Positions 6,114-12,449 of a DNA stretch of 14,852 bases are shown piece by piece. Below the pieces are notes generated by a model. The model was not told where the DNA came from. It made no database searches and saw only the letters and a program-made list of their open reading frames with translations. The translations under genes were made by a program, and so were the position numbers. Each line of letters begins with the position of its first letter. Positions within the stretch are counted from its first letter, which is position 1. The DNA lies in contig JAYKHL010000171.1 in NCBI GenBank assembly GCA_035284865.1, positions 1 to 14,852 of the forward strand, given 5' to 3'. This DNA is from JAYKHL01 sp035284865. Its GTDB lineage: Bacteria > Cyanobacteriota > Sericytochromatia > S15B-MN24 > JAQBPE01.

Positions 6114-7856
6114 GTGAGCGAGATCCTGTGGAGCGTGCGCCCGGCGGACGCCGCTGAGGTGGCGGCCATCCGAGACCGCACCGGGCTGCCCCTGGCGGTG
6201 GCACGCGTGCTGTGGCTCCGTGGGTACCGCACGCCCGCCGTGGCGCAGGCCTTTCTGGCTGCCCGGGAGGGGCTTGACTGGCTGGCGTCACCTCTCGAGA
6301 CGCCCGGCATGCAGCGGGCCGTGGCCCGCATCCGCCAGGCCATCGACCGCCAGGAACCGTTCGTCATCTATGGCGATTACGACTGCGACGGCGTCACGAG
6401 CACGGCCGTCTTGTATCGGTACCTGGCGCGGGGCCTGGGGGCCAACTGTCAGGCGTACCTCCCCGATCGGTTCAAGGATGGCTATGGCGTCACAGCAGCC
6501 GCCATCGAGCGGATCGCCGCCGAGGGTATCCGGCTGGTCCTGACGTGCGACAACGGCATCTCCGCGACGGCCGCGGCCGAGGCAGCGAAGCGGCTCGGCG
6601 TGGAGATCGTGGTCACGGATCACCACCAACCGCCGGACGTGCTGCCCGAGGTCACAGCCATCGTGCACCCCGCACTGGAGTTCCCCCACCTGCGGGACGT
6701 CGCCGGCGTGGGCGTGGCGTTGCTGTTCGTGGTGGCCTTGGAGGGTGGCTTCACCCCGAGGCTGGCGCACTTCCTCGACCTCGCCTGCATCGGCACCGTC
6801 GGCGACGTGGTGCCGCTCGACGGCCCGAACCGCTCGCTGGTGTGGGCCGGGCTGGAACGCTTCAGGCAAGGCAAGCACCGCTTTCCGGGCCTCGCCGCGC
6901 TGGCCGAGGTGGCCAGGACCGACATGTCGGCGGTGCGCGCGGAGGACCTGGCCTTCCAGCTGGTGCCTCGGCTGAACGCTGCCGGCCGGTTGGAGACCCC
7001 GGACGTGGGCTTCCAGCTGCTCACCACCAACAACCGGGACGAAGCCAGGACCCACGCCGAGCGCCTCGATGCGATCAACCGGGAGCGTCGCGAGCTGTCG
7101 GCGGATCTGCAGGCCACGATCTTCGCCGAGCTGGATGCCACATGGGATCTGGAGGCGGAGCCCTTCATCGTGCTGGCTGACAGCCGCTACCACCACGGCA
7201 TCACCGGCATCATCGCAGGCCGCATCAAGGACCGCTACCGCGTTCCCGTGATGCTCTTTTCCGGTCACGGAGAAGGGCCTTGGAAGGGCTCCGGCCGCAG
7301 CCCGGAGGGCGTGCACCTCTACGAGGCCCTGCATGCGGCCCGGGAGCACCTGCTGGGCTTCGGTGGACACGCGCTGGCCGCAGGCTGCGCCGCCCGTGCA
7401 GACGTGCTGCCGGTGGTGCGACGCGCCCTCAACGCCCACGTGCAGGCGCTGGGCTGGCAGCGTCCCCCCGAGGCCGTCACCCTCGACGCAGAGCTGACCT
7501 TCACCGAGGCCGACACAGCGCTGCTCGAGGCACTGGACCGCCTCGAGCCGTTCGGCCAGCGGAACCCGGCTCCGGTGTTCGGGCTCTTGAAGGCGCGGGT
7601 GGTGCGTCAACGGGTGGTCAAGACCCACCTCTTCCTGGAGGTGGATGACGGGGAAGTGGTGCGAGAGGTCATCGCCTGGGGACGTGCTGATCGGGCTGAA
7701 GACCTCCGAGGCTGGATCCGGTTGACCTACCGGCCACGCCTGAACACCTGGCAGGGCCAGACGCGCCTCCAGCTGGTGGCGGACCGGCTCGAGGCCACCG
7801 CCCCACCCGGCCCGATCGGGGTCGCCTCCGCCCAGGGTGGAGCGGTGGGGGCGTGA
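6114..7856 (+). CDS. recJ: Single-stranded-DNA-specific exonuclease RecJ
   Basis: RecJ degrades single-stranded DNA 5' to 3' in RecF-pathway recombination, mismatch repair and base-excision repair. I start it at GTG 6114 (580 residues), preceded by AGGAGG at 6101-6106 with 7-nt spacing; the ATG at 6093 lacks a comparable site. All DHH phosphoesterase motifs are present: YGDYDCDG (86-93), CDNGIS (145-150), VTDHHQPP (167-174, the DHH signature), HP (185-186) and ACIGTVGDVVPL (224-235). The DHHA1 domain follows with SRYHHGITGIIAGRIKDRY (357-375), KGSGRSPEGVHLYEAL (391-406) and GFGGHALAAGC (415-425). The C-terminal OB-fold region contains DRLEPFGQRNPAPVF and ends after QLVADRL. Length is normal for bacterial RecJ and the motifs look intact, so it should be active. 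Confidence 0.96.
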   Translation: MSEILWSVRPADAAEVAAIRDRTGLPLAVARVLWLRGYRTPAVAQAFLAAREGLDWLASPLETPGMQRAVARIRQAIDRQEPFVIYGDYDCDGVTSTAVLYRYLARGLGANCQAYLPDRFKDGYGVTAAAIERIAAEGIRLVLTCDNGISATAAAEAAKRLGVEIVVTDHHQPPDVLPEVTAIVHPALEFPHLRDVAGVGVALLFVVALEGGFTPRLAHFLDLACIGTVGDVVPLDGPNRSLVWAGLERFRQGKHRFPGLAALAEVARTDMSAVRAEDLAFQLVPRLNAAGRLETPDVGFQLLTTNNRDEARTHAERLDAINRERRELSADLQATIFAELDATWDLEAEPFIVLADSRYHHGITGIIAGRIKDRYRVPVMLFSGHGEGPWKGSGRSPEGVHLYEALHAAREHLLGFGGHALAAGCAARADVLPVVRRALNAHVQALGWQRPPEAVTLDAELTFTEADTALLEALDRLEPFGQRNPAPVFGLLKARVVRQRVVKTHLFLEVDDGEVVREVIAWGRADRAEDLRGWIRLTYRPRLNTWQGQTRLQLVADRLEATAPPGPIGVASAQGGAVGA

Positions 7857-7907
7857 GGACCTCCGCGGGTTTCCGGGTTGTGTCAAGCAGCTTGGTGCAG
7901 CCGGCGA

Positions 7908-7935
7908 TTCGCGGGGGTGGCCTTGCGGGTATGAT
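7908..7935 (+). promoter_or_regulatory. Possible promoter upstream of the coiled-coil gene
   Basis: TATGAT at 7930-7935 is a reasonable -10 (5 of 6). The -35 at 16-bp spacing, TTCGCG (7908-7913), is poor. A promoter here would leave a leader of about 110 nt before the gene at 8051. No better candidate is visible in 7857-8050. Confidence 0.3.
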
Positions 7936-8020
7936 GCGGTTGTAACCGCCGCCCTGAACGCCCCACCAGCCGCCCCCGCCCACCCAGCAGCGGTCCCTGC
8001 AGCAGCGCCCGCCACTCGTC

Positions 8021-8037
8021 GTCGGCCAGCAGCCGAC
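8021..8037 (+). promoter_or_regulatory. Hairpin directly before the ribosome binding site of the coiled-coil gene
   Basis: GTCGGC (8021-8026) and GCCGAC (8032-8037) form a perfect 6-bp stem with loop CAGCA, immediately followed by the strong ribosome binding site AAGGAGGGG (8038-8046). The site itself stays outside the stem, so the hairpin might stabilise the mRNA or bind a regulator. Function is speculative. Confidence 0.35.
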
Positions 8038-8050
8038 AAGGAGGGGACCC

Positions 8051-8332
8051 ATGTCGCATCACACTGCGCGAACGGAGGCTCAGCGCCACATCGAGGTGGA
8101 CGAGGCAATGCTGCGAAACATCCGCTCGGATGCACAGCGAGTCCGCACCCGGATGCGGTTGCTCGAAGGCGAGATCTTGGGGGCGCGCCAGGCCATCACC
8201 GAGAAACAACGCGCCATCGAGGAGGCGGAGGCTCGGCTGCGGGAACTCACGGCCATCCTGGCTCGCCTCACGGAGCACGAACAGAAGTTGCGCGACGATC
8301 AGGACCTCTGGGGGGGACTGCTGGTGGGTTAG
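8051..8332 (+). CDS. Small coiled-coil protein of unknown function
   Basis: This 93-residue protein has an ATG at 8051 preceded by AGGAGG (8039-8044) with 6-nt spacing, one of the best ribosome binding sites in the window, which supports a real gene. From residue 5 to about 82 it is a continuous charged helix with leucine, isoleucine or alanine spaced in heptads (MRLLEGEILGARQAI, AEARLRELTAILARL), i.e. a probable coiled coil, ending in the short hydrophobic tail WGGLLVG. It has no signal peptide, no membrane segment and no cysteines, so it should be cytoplasmic and oligomeric. I do not recognise a named family. Its TAG stop overlaps the TAA stop of the convergent C39-like gene by 3 bases (shared stretch 8329-8332). 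Confidence 0.8.
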   Translation: MSHHTARTEAQRHIEVDEAMLRNIRSDAQRVRTRMRLLEGEILGARQAITEKQRAIEEAEARLRELTAILARLTEHEQKLRDDQDLWGGLLVG

Positions 8333-9651
8333 CTACGGCCCCGGCTCCCCCACCCCTCGGCCCCCGCGGCGAGCTTGTCGGCCGCCCAGGACAGCGCGGA
8401 AGCGGCGGCCCTGGGCGGCCAGAATGCCGCCCCCAGGGTGCCCCCCCAGGCCAGCCTGCCCAGTCCCCCCAGGCCCGCCAGCCCGCCCTGCCCGAGCTGG
8501 ACCCGCCCCTCGCGCCACAGGCGCTCGGAGGCCCGTTGCACGGGGTCCAAGAGGACCGCCCCGAGGCCCCCGAGGCCACCCAGCACGGTGCGAAGGAGGC
8601 CTGCAACGAGCCTGTGGGGTTCCCTCCGGGCCCATCCAGTGGAGATCTGGGTGACGCCTTGGGCAACCCGCAGCGCCACGGTGCTGGCGTTGAGAAAGGC
8701 CCCTCGCTGGTCCGGCGGCAAGGGCGTTGGGTTGCCCCGAGGCTTCAGCACCACCGCCACCCGGTCCAGCCCGATCGGCACCCCGGCAGCCTTGAGGGAG
8801 CCCCACTTCTCGAGCAGCACGGCTTCCGCCATGTACTCCCGGCGGCCCCAGGGGTTGGCAAGCTCGAAGTAGCGTTCGCCGTCGGGCCCCACGCCGTGGC
8901 CCGTGACCACCTCGTAGTGGAGTCCAGAGCCGTTGCCCTGCTCGGAGACATCCATCAGGATCTGCACGGGCAGGCCGGCATCCAGCAGCCGCCGCAGCTC
9001 CGCTGGCTGGGTGCCGGAGTGGATGCTAGCCACCAACCCCCGTTCCTCCGCGAATCGCGCCATCTCCCCCGGAGAGGTGAACATGTCGTGGTGGCGGATG
9101 GCGGAGTCGAGGGCCTCTCGGGTGTACGCAGGCTTGCCCCCCTCGAAGTAGTTCAGGACCATCGCCAGGCCCGTGGTGCCACAGCCGTTCGTCTGCCCCT
9201 GATCGAGCAAGGTGAAATTGACGAGCTCCCCGCTGGCGCCATAGCGCAGCAGGGTGTTGCCCTGGCGCATCCCGGGCGGTGACACGCGGCCAGCACCCGG
9301 CGCGGGGGCCTCCGGCAGCGGCCCCCCGGGTGCAGCGGGCAAGGCCCCGTTGCTGTAGGGCGTGAGCGAGCCTGGCTCCCAGGCTGCGGCCACGACCGCC
9401 CGGACGTCGCCGGGCCCGCCTCGCCGCTGGACGAACAGGGCCCCAACCGACGCCTCGATGCGCTGTTGCACCCACGGGGCCACGTCTCGAGCCGGCCTCA
9501 GAGGCGACTTCGGAGGGGGCTCCGGCAGGGGGGTGCGCTCGAGCCGATCCCCTGCCACCTCCAGGGCCGATGCCCGCATCCCGTCAGGGGCCGTGGGCCG
9601 GACCGGCTGCTGGCCTGGGCTGACGACACCAGGGCGAAGGGGATCCGTCAA
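8329..9651 (-). CDS. C39-like cysteine peptidase homologue with glycine-rich C-terminal region
   Basis: This 440-residue protein starts at a TTG (9651) supported by GGAGG at 9663-9659 with 7-nt spacing. Residues 1-130 are proline-rich and have no signal peptide. Residues about 143-303 look like a papain-fold C39-like domain: Gln151 six residues before Cys157 in DQGQTNGCGTTGLAMVLNYF, His245 in GLHYEVVTGHG, and Asn266 in ELANPWG, i.e. the Gln/Cys/His/Asn set expected of an active enzyme. C39 domains are best known for cleaving double-glycine leaders in bacteriocin ABC exporters, but stand-alone C39-like proteins are common and mostly uncharacterised; there is no ABC transporter module here. Residues about 347-430 contain hydrophobic glycine-rich stretches (TVLGGLGGLGAVLL, GGLAGLGGLGRLAWGG) that could associate with membranes. 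Target unknown. Convergent with the coiled-coil gene and divergent from mqnA. Confidence 0.75.
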   Translation of the reverse strand: MTDPLRPGVVSPGQQPVRPTAPDGMRASALEVAGDRLERTPLPEPPPKSPLRPARDVAPWVQQRIEASVGALFVQRRGGPGDVRAVVAAAWEPGSLTPYSNGALPAAPGGPLPEAPAPGAGRVSPPGMRQGNTLLRYGASGELVNFTLLDQGQTNGCGTTGLAMVLNYFEGGKPAYTREALDSAIRHHDMFTSPGEMARFAEERGLVASIHSGTQPAELRRLLDAGLPVQILMDVSEQGNGSGLHYEVVTGHGVGPDGERYFELANPWGRREYMAEAVLLEKWGSLKAAGVPIGLDRVAVVLKPRGNPTPLPPDQRGAFLNASTVALRVAQGVTQISTGWARREPHRLVAGLLRTVLGGLGGLGAVLLDPVQRASERLWREGRVQLGQGGLAGLGGLGRLAWGGTLGAAFWPPRAAASALSWAADKLAAGAEGWGSRGRS

Positions 9652-9658
9652 AGGGCAG

Positions 9659-9663
9659 CCTCC
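9659..9663 (-). promoter_or_regulatory. Ribosome binding site deciding the TTG start
   Basis: On the minus strand GGAGG lies 7 nt upstream of TTG at 9651. No ATG or GTG in the same frame near here has a comparable site, so the rare TTG start is preferred. Confidence 0.7.
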
Positions 9664-9780
9664 GTGCGGCGCGGTCCGGTGCCCCTATCATGCCACGGAA
9701 CAGCAGGGGTGAACCCCACCGCGTCGCCCTCGGGGTCCCGGCCCCCCCTGTGACTTTCCAGCTCCTTCGGCAGGAGACAC

Positions 9781-9828
9781 CGCGTCGCGGGGGGCAGGCC
9801 CGGGCACGGGCCTGCCCTCTGCGACGCG
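9781..9828. repeat. Long inverted repeat: 22-bp stem, 4-base loop
   Basis: 9781-9802 can pair with 9807-9828 around a GGCA loop. The outer 8 bp (CGCGTCGC / GCGACGCG) and inner 11 bp (GGGCAGGCCCG / CGGGCCTGCCC) are perfect; the three positions between are one G-C and two G-T appositions, which are wobble pairs in a plus-strand RNA. It ends 1 bp before the -35 box of the mqnA promoter and is not followed by a T-tract on either strand. It could be an operator or cruciform, a structured leader of the divergent C39-like gene, or part of an unrecognised small RNA. Confidence 0.85.
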
Positions 9829-9829
9829 A

Positions 9830-9858
9830 TTGCACGGTCCGGGTGGCTCTCGTATAAT
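9830..9858 (+). promoter_or_regulatory. Sigma70-type promoter for the mqnA homologue
   Basis: TTGCAC (9830-9835) and a perfect TATAAT (9853-9858) are separated by exactly 17 bp. Transcription should start near 9865, giving a leader of about 38 nt with AGGAGG at 9889-9894. The early leader contains the 12-bp perfect palindrome CGGCGCGCGCCG at 9868-9879. Confidence 0.85.
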
Positions 9859-9902
9859 CTGCCCCGTCGGCGCGCGCCGGCGCGACTCAGGAGGCATCCG
9901 GG

Positions 9903-10694
9903 ATGGCTTCGCCCTTTCGCGTTGGCGAGCTGACCTACATCAGCGGTTGGCCGGTGCAGTGGCCCCTCCGCGGCCTTGCAGTGGAGCCCGACGCGTGGTC
10001 TGTGAGCGTGGGAAGGCCCGGCGAACTCGATGCGTGGATGGAGGCCGGCGACCTGGATGCGGGGCCCGTCTCGAGCCTGGCCTACATGCGCCACCGGGAC
10101 CGTTGGGCGCTGGTTCCCGACCTCTCCATCAGCGCGTGGGGCCGTCTTGGCAGCGCCACGCTGTTCAGCCACGTCCCCTTCCAGGGACTGACGGGTGCCA
10201 CCGTGGCCGTGCCCCACCACGGGGGCACGTCCACCGAGCTCGTGCGCTGGCTGCTGGACCGCGTGTTCGGGGTCGACGCGGCCCTCGTGGAGCACGACGG
10301 CACGCTGGAGGCCTTGCTGCGCACCCACACCGCCGCGCTGCTCATTGGAGACCCGGCCCTCCAGGCAGCTGCGCGGGATGTCGTGCCGCACCGGCTCGAC
10401 CTGGGCCAGGCCTGGTGGCAGCTGACCCAAACCCCCTTCGTGACGACGGTGTGGGCCTGCCGTAAGGATCTGCCGCCAGCGGCGCAGGCAGTGCTCACGC
10501 AGGGCTTCCTCACCTCTCGCGAGGGCGCCAGGGCCGCAATGGCCGAGGTTGTGGCGGCCGCGGCGCGCAAGCTTGAGCTTCCGGCTCCGAGCATCGAGGC
10601 CTACTACGCGTTGCTTAACTTCGAGCTCACGCCCGTCCACCACCAGGCGCTCAACCTGCTGGCCGAGCAACTCGGGCCTGCGCCTACCGCCTGA
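9903..10694 (+). CDS. mqnA: MqnA-like chorismate dehydratase (divergent)
   Basis: MqnA converts chorismate to 3-enolpyruvylbenzoate, first step of the futalosine route to menaquinone. This 263-residue protein fits the MqnA/MqnD family along its length: strand and loop at the N-terminus (RVGELTYISGWPV, 6-18), GRPGELDAWMEAGDLDAG (37-54) matching the family's PS.L...L..G..D., LVPDLSISAWGRLGSATLFS (70-89), a TSTELVRWLL helix (109-118), AALLIGDPAL (144-153) and DLGQAWWQLTQTPFVTTVW (166-184). The ATG at 9903 follows AGGAGG by 8 nt. Odd point: the family usually has Leu-Asn at the position of Ile13-Ser14, and that Asn is reported to matter for catalysis, so activity or substrate may differ. MqnD is the alternative assignment; no other mqn gene is in the window. 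The gene has its own promoter and converges on ylqD with a 17-bp gap. Confidence 0.8.
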   Translation: MASPFRVGELTYISGWPVQWPLRGLAVEPDAWSVSVGRPGELDAWMEAGDLDAGPVSSLAYMRHRDRWALVPDLSISAWGRLGSATLFSHVPFQGLTGATVAVPHHGGTSTELVRWLLDRVFGVDAALVEHDGTLEALLRTHTAALLIGDPALQAAARDVVPHRLDLGQAWWQLTQTPFVTTVWACRKDLPPAAQAVLTQGFLTSREGARAAMAEVVAAAARKLELPAPSIEAYYALLNFELTPVHHQALNLLAEQLGPAPTA

Positions 10695-10711
10695 CCAACA
10701 GGCTCGGCGAC

Positions 10712-11134
10712 TCACTCCTCTCCGCGGATCTCCTGAACGATGCCGTCCTTGATGATCACCTGGGGGTTGGCCAGCTTGGCATAGAGGTGGTCGCCGACCT
10801 TCACGTCCACAAAGTTGTCCACCGTGCCCTGAATGAACTCGCTGCCCGTCTCCAGCTTGCCCACCATGTCGAGCTTGGCCAGCAGGTCACCCTTCTGGGC
10901 CTTGATGCGCTGGCGCTGTTCTTCCAGCTGGCCGCGAATGTTGTCGAGCTCGGCCGAGGAGGCTCCCCGCTTCTCGAAGTCGCCGAGAGCCCGCTTGCCC
11001 TGGAACTCGAGCTGCTGGGCCTCCATGTCGAGTTGCTGGAGGCCCTGCTGAAGCTCGGCCGTCGCCTGCTGCCGGAACTGCTCCGTCACGATGGCCACGA
11101 TGGTGACCTGGCGACGCAGGGAAATCGATTGCAT
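10712..11134 (-). CDS. ylqD: YlqD-family protein
   Basis: This 140-residue protein resembles the YlqD family of short proteins found in Bacillus relatives and Cyanobacteria. Visible features are the N-terminal strand LRRQVTIVAIVTEQF (6-20), a long coiled-coil segment of about 20-88 rich in Gln, Glu and Leu, and a C-terminal beta-rich part with GSEFIQGTVDNFVDVKVGD (97-115) ending in VIIKDGIVQEIR. The family's molecular function is not established. There is no signal peptide, so it is probably cytoplasmic. The ATG at 11134 follows AAGGAG (11147-11142) by 7 nt. It has its own near-consensus promoter just upstream and lies 85 bp after the lipoprotein pair on the same strand, so it may be transcribed both alone and with them. 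Confidence 0.8.
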   Translation of the reverse strand: MQSISLRRQVTIVAIVTEQFRQQATAELQQGLQQLDMEAQQLEFQGKRALGDFEKRGASSAELDNIRGQLEEQRQRIKAQKGDLLAKLDMVGKLETGSEFIQGTVDNFVDVKVGDHLYAKLANPQVIIKDGIVQEIRGEE

Positions 11135-11179
11135 GGCGAAGCTCCTTCATGCTGGTGCGCCTGACGGCTGCGGCCCGCC

Positions 11180-11208
11180 ATTCTAGGCCCGGCCAGCGGG
11201 GCTGTCAA
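11180..11208 (-). promoter_or_regulatory. Sigma70-type promoter for ylqD
   Basis: On the minus strand a perfect TTGACA (11208-11203) and TAGAAT (11185-11180) are separated by exactly 17 bp. Transcription should begin near 11173, giving a leader of about 40 nt. It lies wholly in the gap between the second lipoprotein gene and ylqD. Confidence 0.85.
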
Positions 11209-11219
11209 TCGGGGTCCCC

Positions 11220-11711
11220 TCACAGGACCCGCGCCGAGACCTCCACGTCATCCGCCGCCACGGCAGACACAACCTCGACGGTTCGACTCTGGCCCGGAGA
11301 CAGGGCCGCGAGCGCCACGAACTCGCTCTGGACCACCTGCCCCCCCTTCTTGAAGCGAACCACGACCTCTCCGTCCAGCGGCATCGCCCCGCGGTTGGTC
11401 ACGGCGCCCTTGACCCGTAGTTTCCGCCAGAGGAACCCCGTCCGCTTTCTCTCGAGGCCGCCCACGACCAGCAGGGCGTGGACGTTGCACCCCGCCAGGG
11501 GGTCGCAGGCCCCCGCGGCTGCTGGCGGCGGCACGACAGGCTGAGGTGGCGTCGTCACCTGCGGCGAGGGGGGGGGATCGAAGGTCCGCACGGGGGGCGG
11601 CTCGTAAACGGGGATACCGCCCACCGGGGCCACCCGTCCACAGCCAGCCACCAGGCACACCCAGGCAGAGACCATCAGCACGGAGAGGCGGTCAGTAGGG
11701 ACCACTGCCAT
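11220..11711 (-). CDS. Predicted lipoprotein with FxLYD-like domain (paralogue 2)
   Basis: This 163-residue protein, from the ATG at 11711, has a short signal peptide and lipobox LVAGC, with Cys24 as the expected lipidated residue. A Pro-rich linker (35-65) and a small GACDPLAGC motif with two cysteines (69, 75) that could form a disulfide precede an immunoglobulin-like beta domain (about 81-163). That domain has a VKGAVTNRG strand, VVRFKKGGQVV, LSPGQSRTVEV and AADDVEVSA, the pattern of FxLYD-type extracytoplasmic domains. It is clearly homologous to the C-terminal part of the preceding gene. The start is uncertain: 11711 overlaps the upstream gene by 20 bp and has only a G-run as ribosome binding site; 11705 (GTG) or 11675 (ATG) are alternatives, but 11675 would remove the charged n-region. 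Overlap suggests translational coupling. Function unknown. Confidence 0.75.
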   Translation of the reverse strand: MAVVPTDRLSVLMVSAWVCLVAGCGRVAPVGGIPVYEPPPVRTFDPPPSPQVTTPPQPVVPPPAAAGACDPLAGCNVHALLVVGGLERKRTGFLWRKLRVKGAVTNRGAMPLDGEVVVRFKKGGQVVQSEFVALAALSPGQSRTVEVVSAVAADDVEVSARVL

Positions 11712-12369
11712 ACCCCCCGCTGGCACCACCACCGAGGTACCCGCCGCCATACGAGGCGCCACCGCCATAGCCGCCCGCGCCGGGCAGGTAGTTGCCCATC
11801 GGGGCCTGGGCCGGCAGGGACGTCGCGGTGATGTGGACGTCATCGGCGGCCTTCTTGGACCTCAACGTGAACCCGTGCGTCTGGCCGGGGGCCAGGTCGG
11901 TGACGAACTCGGTCTGCGTCTCCACCAGCTTCCCTCCCCGCATGAAGCTGACCTGCAGCTCGCCGGACAGCACGACCTGCGAGGGGTTCGAGACCTGGCC
12001 GGAGACCGTGAGGCGCTTCCAGAACAGCACCCCCGTGGTGTCCTTGGTGAGCCGCCCCACCTGAAGCTGTCCCGTCACGGGTGCGGGCGTCGGAACGGTG
12101 TTGAAGAAGCCGTTAGAGGTCCCACCGGTCGGCGTCGAGCCGTAGCCCCCGCCGTACGGATCGCTGCCGTACCCCCCACCGGACGATGTTCCGCCCCCGT
12201 AGGGATCCCCGCCATAGCCGCCGCCATATGGGTCACTGCCATACGGGTCGCCGTAGCCGTAGTCGCCTGGCGTCGCCATCAGCGGCATGGTGCCACAGCC
12301 GCCCGCGGCGAAGGCCACGAGGCACCCCCCCACGATGCCGGCGCGAATTCCGACGCTCTTGACGACCAT
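11692..12369 (-). CDS. Gly/Tyr-rich predicted lipoprotein with FxLYD-like domain (paralogue 1)
   Basis: This 225-residue protein starts at ATG 12369, which follows GGGAGGAG (12384-12377) by 7 nt; the frame extends to 12414 but without such a site. A signal peptide ends in the lipobox AAGGC (Cys25). Residues 36-80 form a Gly/Tyr/Asp/Pro-rich tract with four DPYG motifs. Residues 101-184 are the FxLYD-like beta domain (VGRLTKDTTGVLFWKRLTV, VSNPSQVVLSG, LQVSFMRGGKLVE, LAPGQTHGF, KAADDVHITA). A second Gly/Tyr-rich tail (about 192-225) ends the protein. It should be anchored in a membrane and exposed to the periplasm or surface. The low-complexity tracts are absent from the paralogue downstream, implying that they were gained or lost after the duplication. 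First gene of the minus-strand cluster. Function unknown. Confidence 0.85.
   Translation of the reverse strand: MVVKSVGIRAGIVGGCLVAFAAGGCGTMPLMATPGDYGYGDPYGSDPYGGGYGGDPYGGGTSSGGGYGSDPYGGGYGSTPTGGTSNGFFNTVPTPAPVTGQLQVGRLTKDTTGVLFWKRLTVSGQVSNPSQVVLSGELQVSFMRGGKLVETQTEFVTDLAPGQTHGFTLRSKKAADDVHITATSLPAQAPMGNYLPGAGGYGGGASYGGGYLGGGASGGYGSGPY
12139..12249 (-). repeat. Degenerate DPYG-coding repeat in lipoprotein gene
   Basis: This tract of about 110 bp encodes DPYG four times with variable GGGYG or GGGTSSGGG spacers. The DNA units are imperfect, so it is a diverged repeat rather than a fresh tandem array. Confidence 0.6.
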
Positions 12370-12449
12370 CGACAGGCTCCTCCCACCAGCAACCCGCCCC
12401 GGAGGCCAGGCCACCCGAGGTCGTTATCCAACCAAGGTGGCACGCAATG

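Noticed and set aside
6288..8135. 615-codon open frame on the minus strand
   Set aside because: Antisense to recJ, whose motifs are intact; no recognisable domain in the shadow.
10695..10711. Terminator between the convergent mqnA and ylqD genes
   Set aside because: The gap is 17 bp with no stem-loop and no T-tract.
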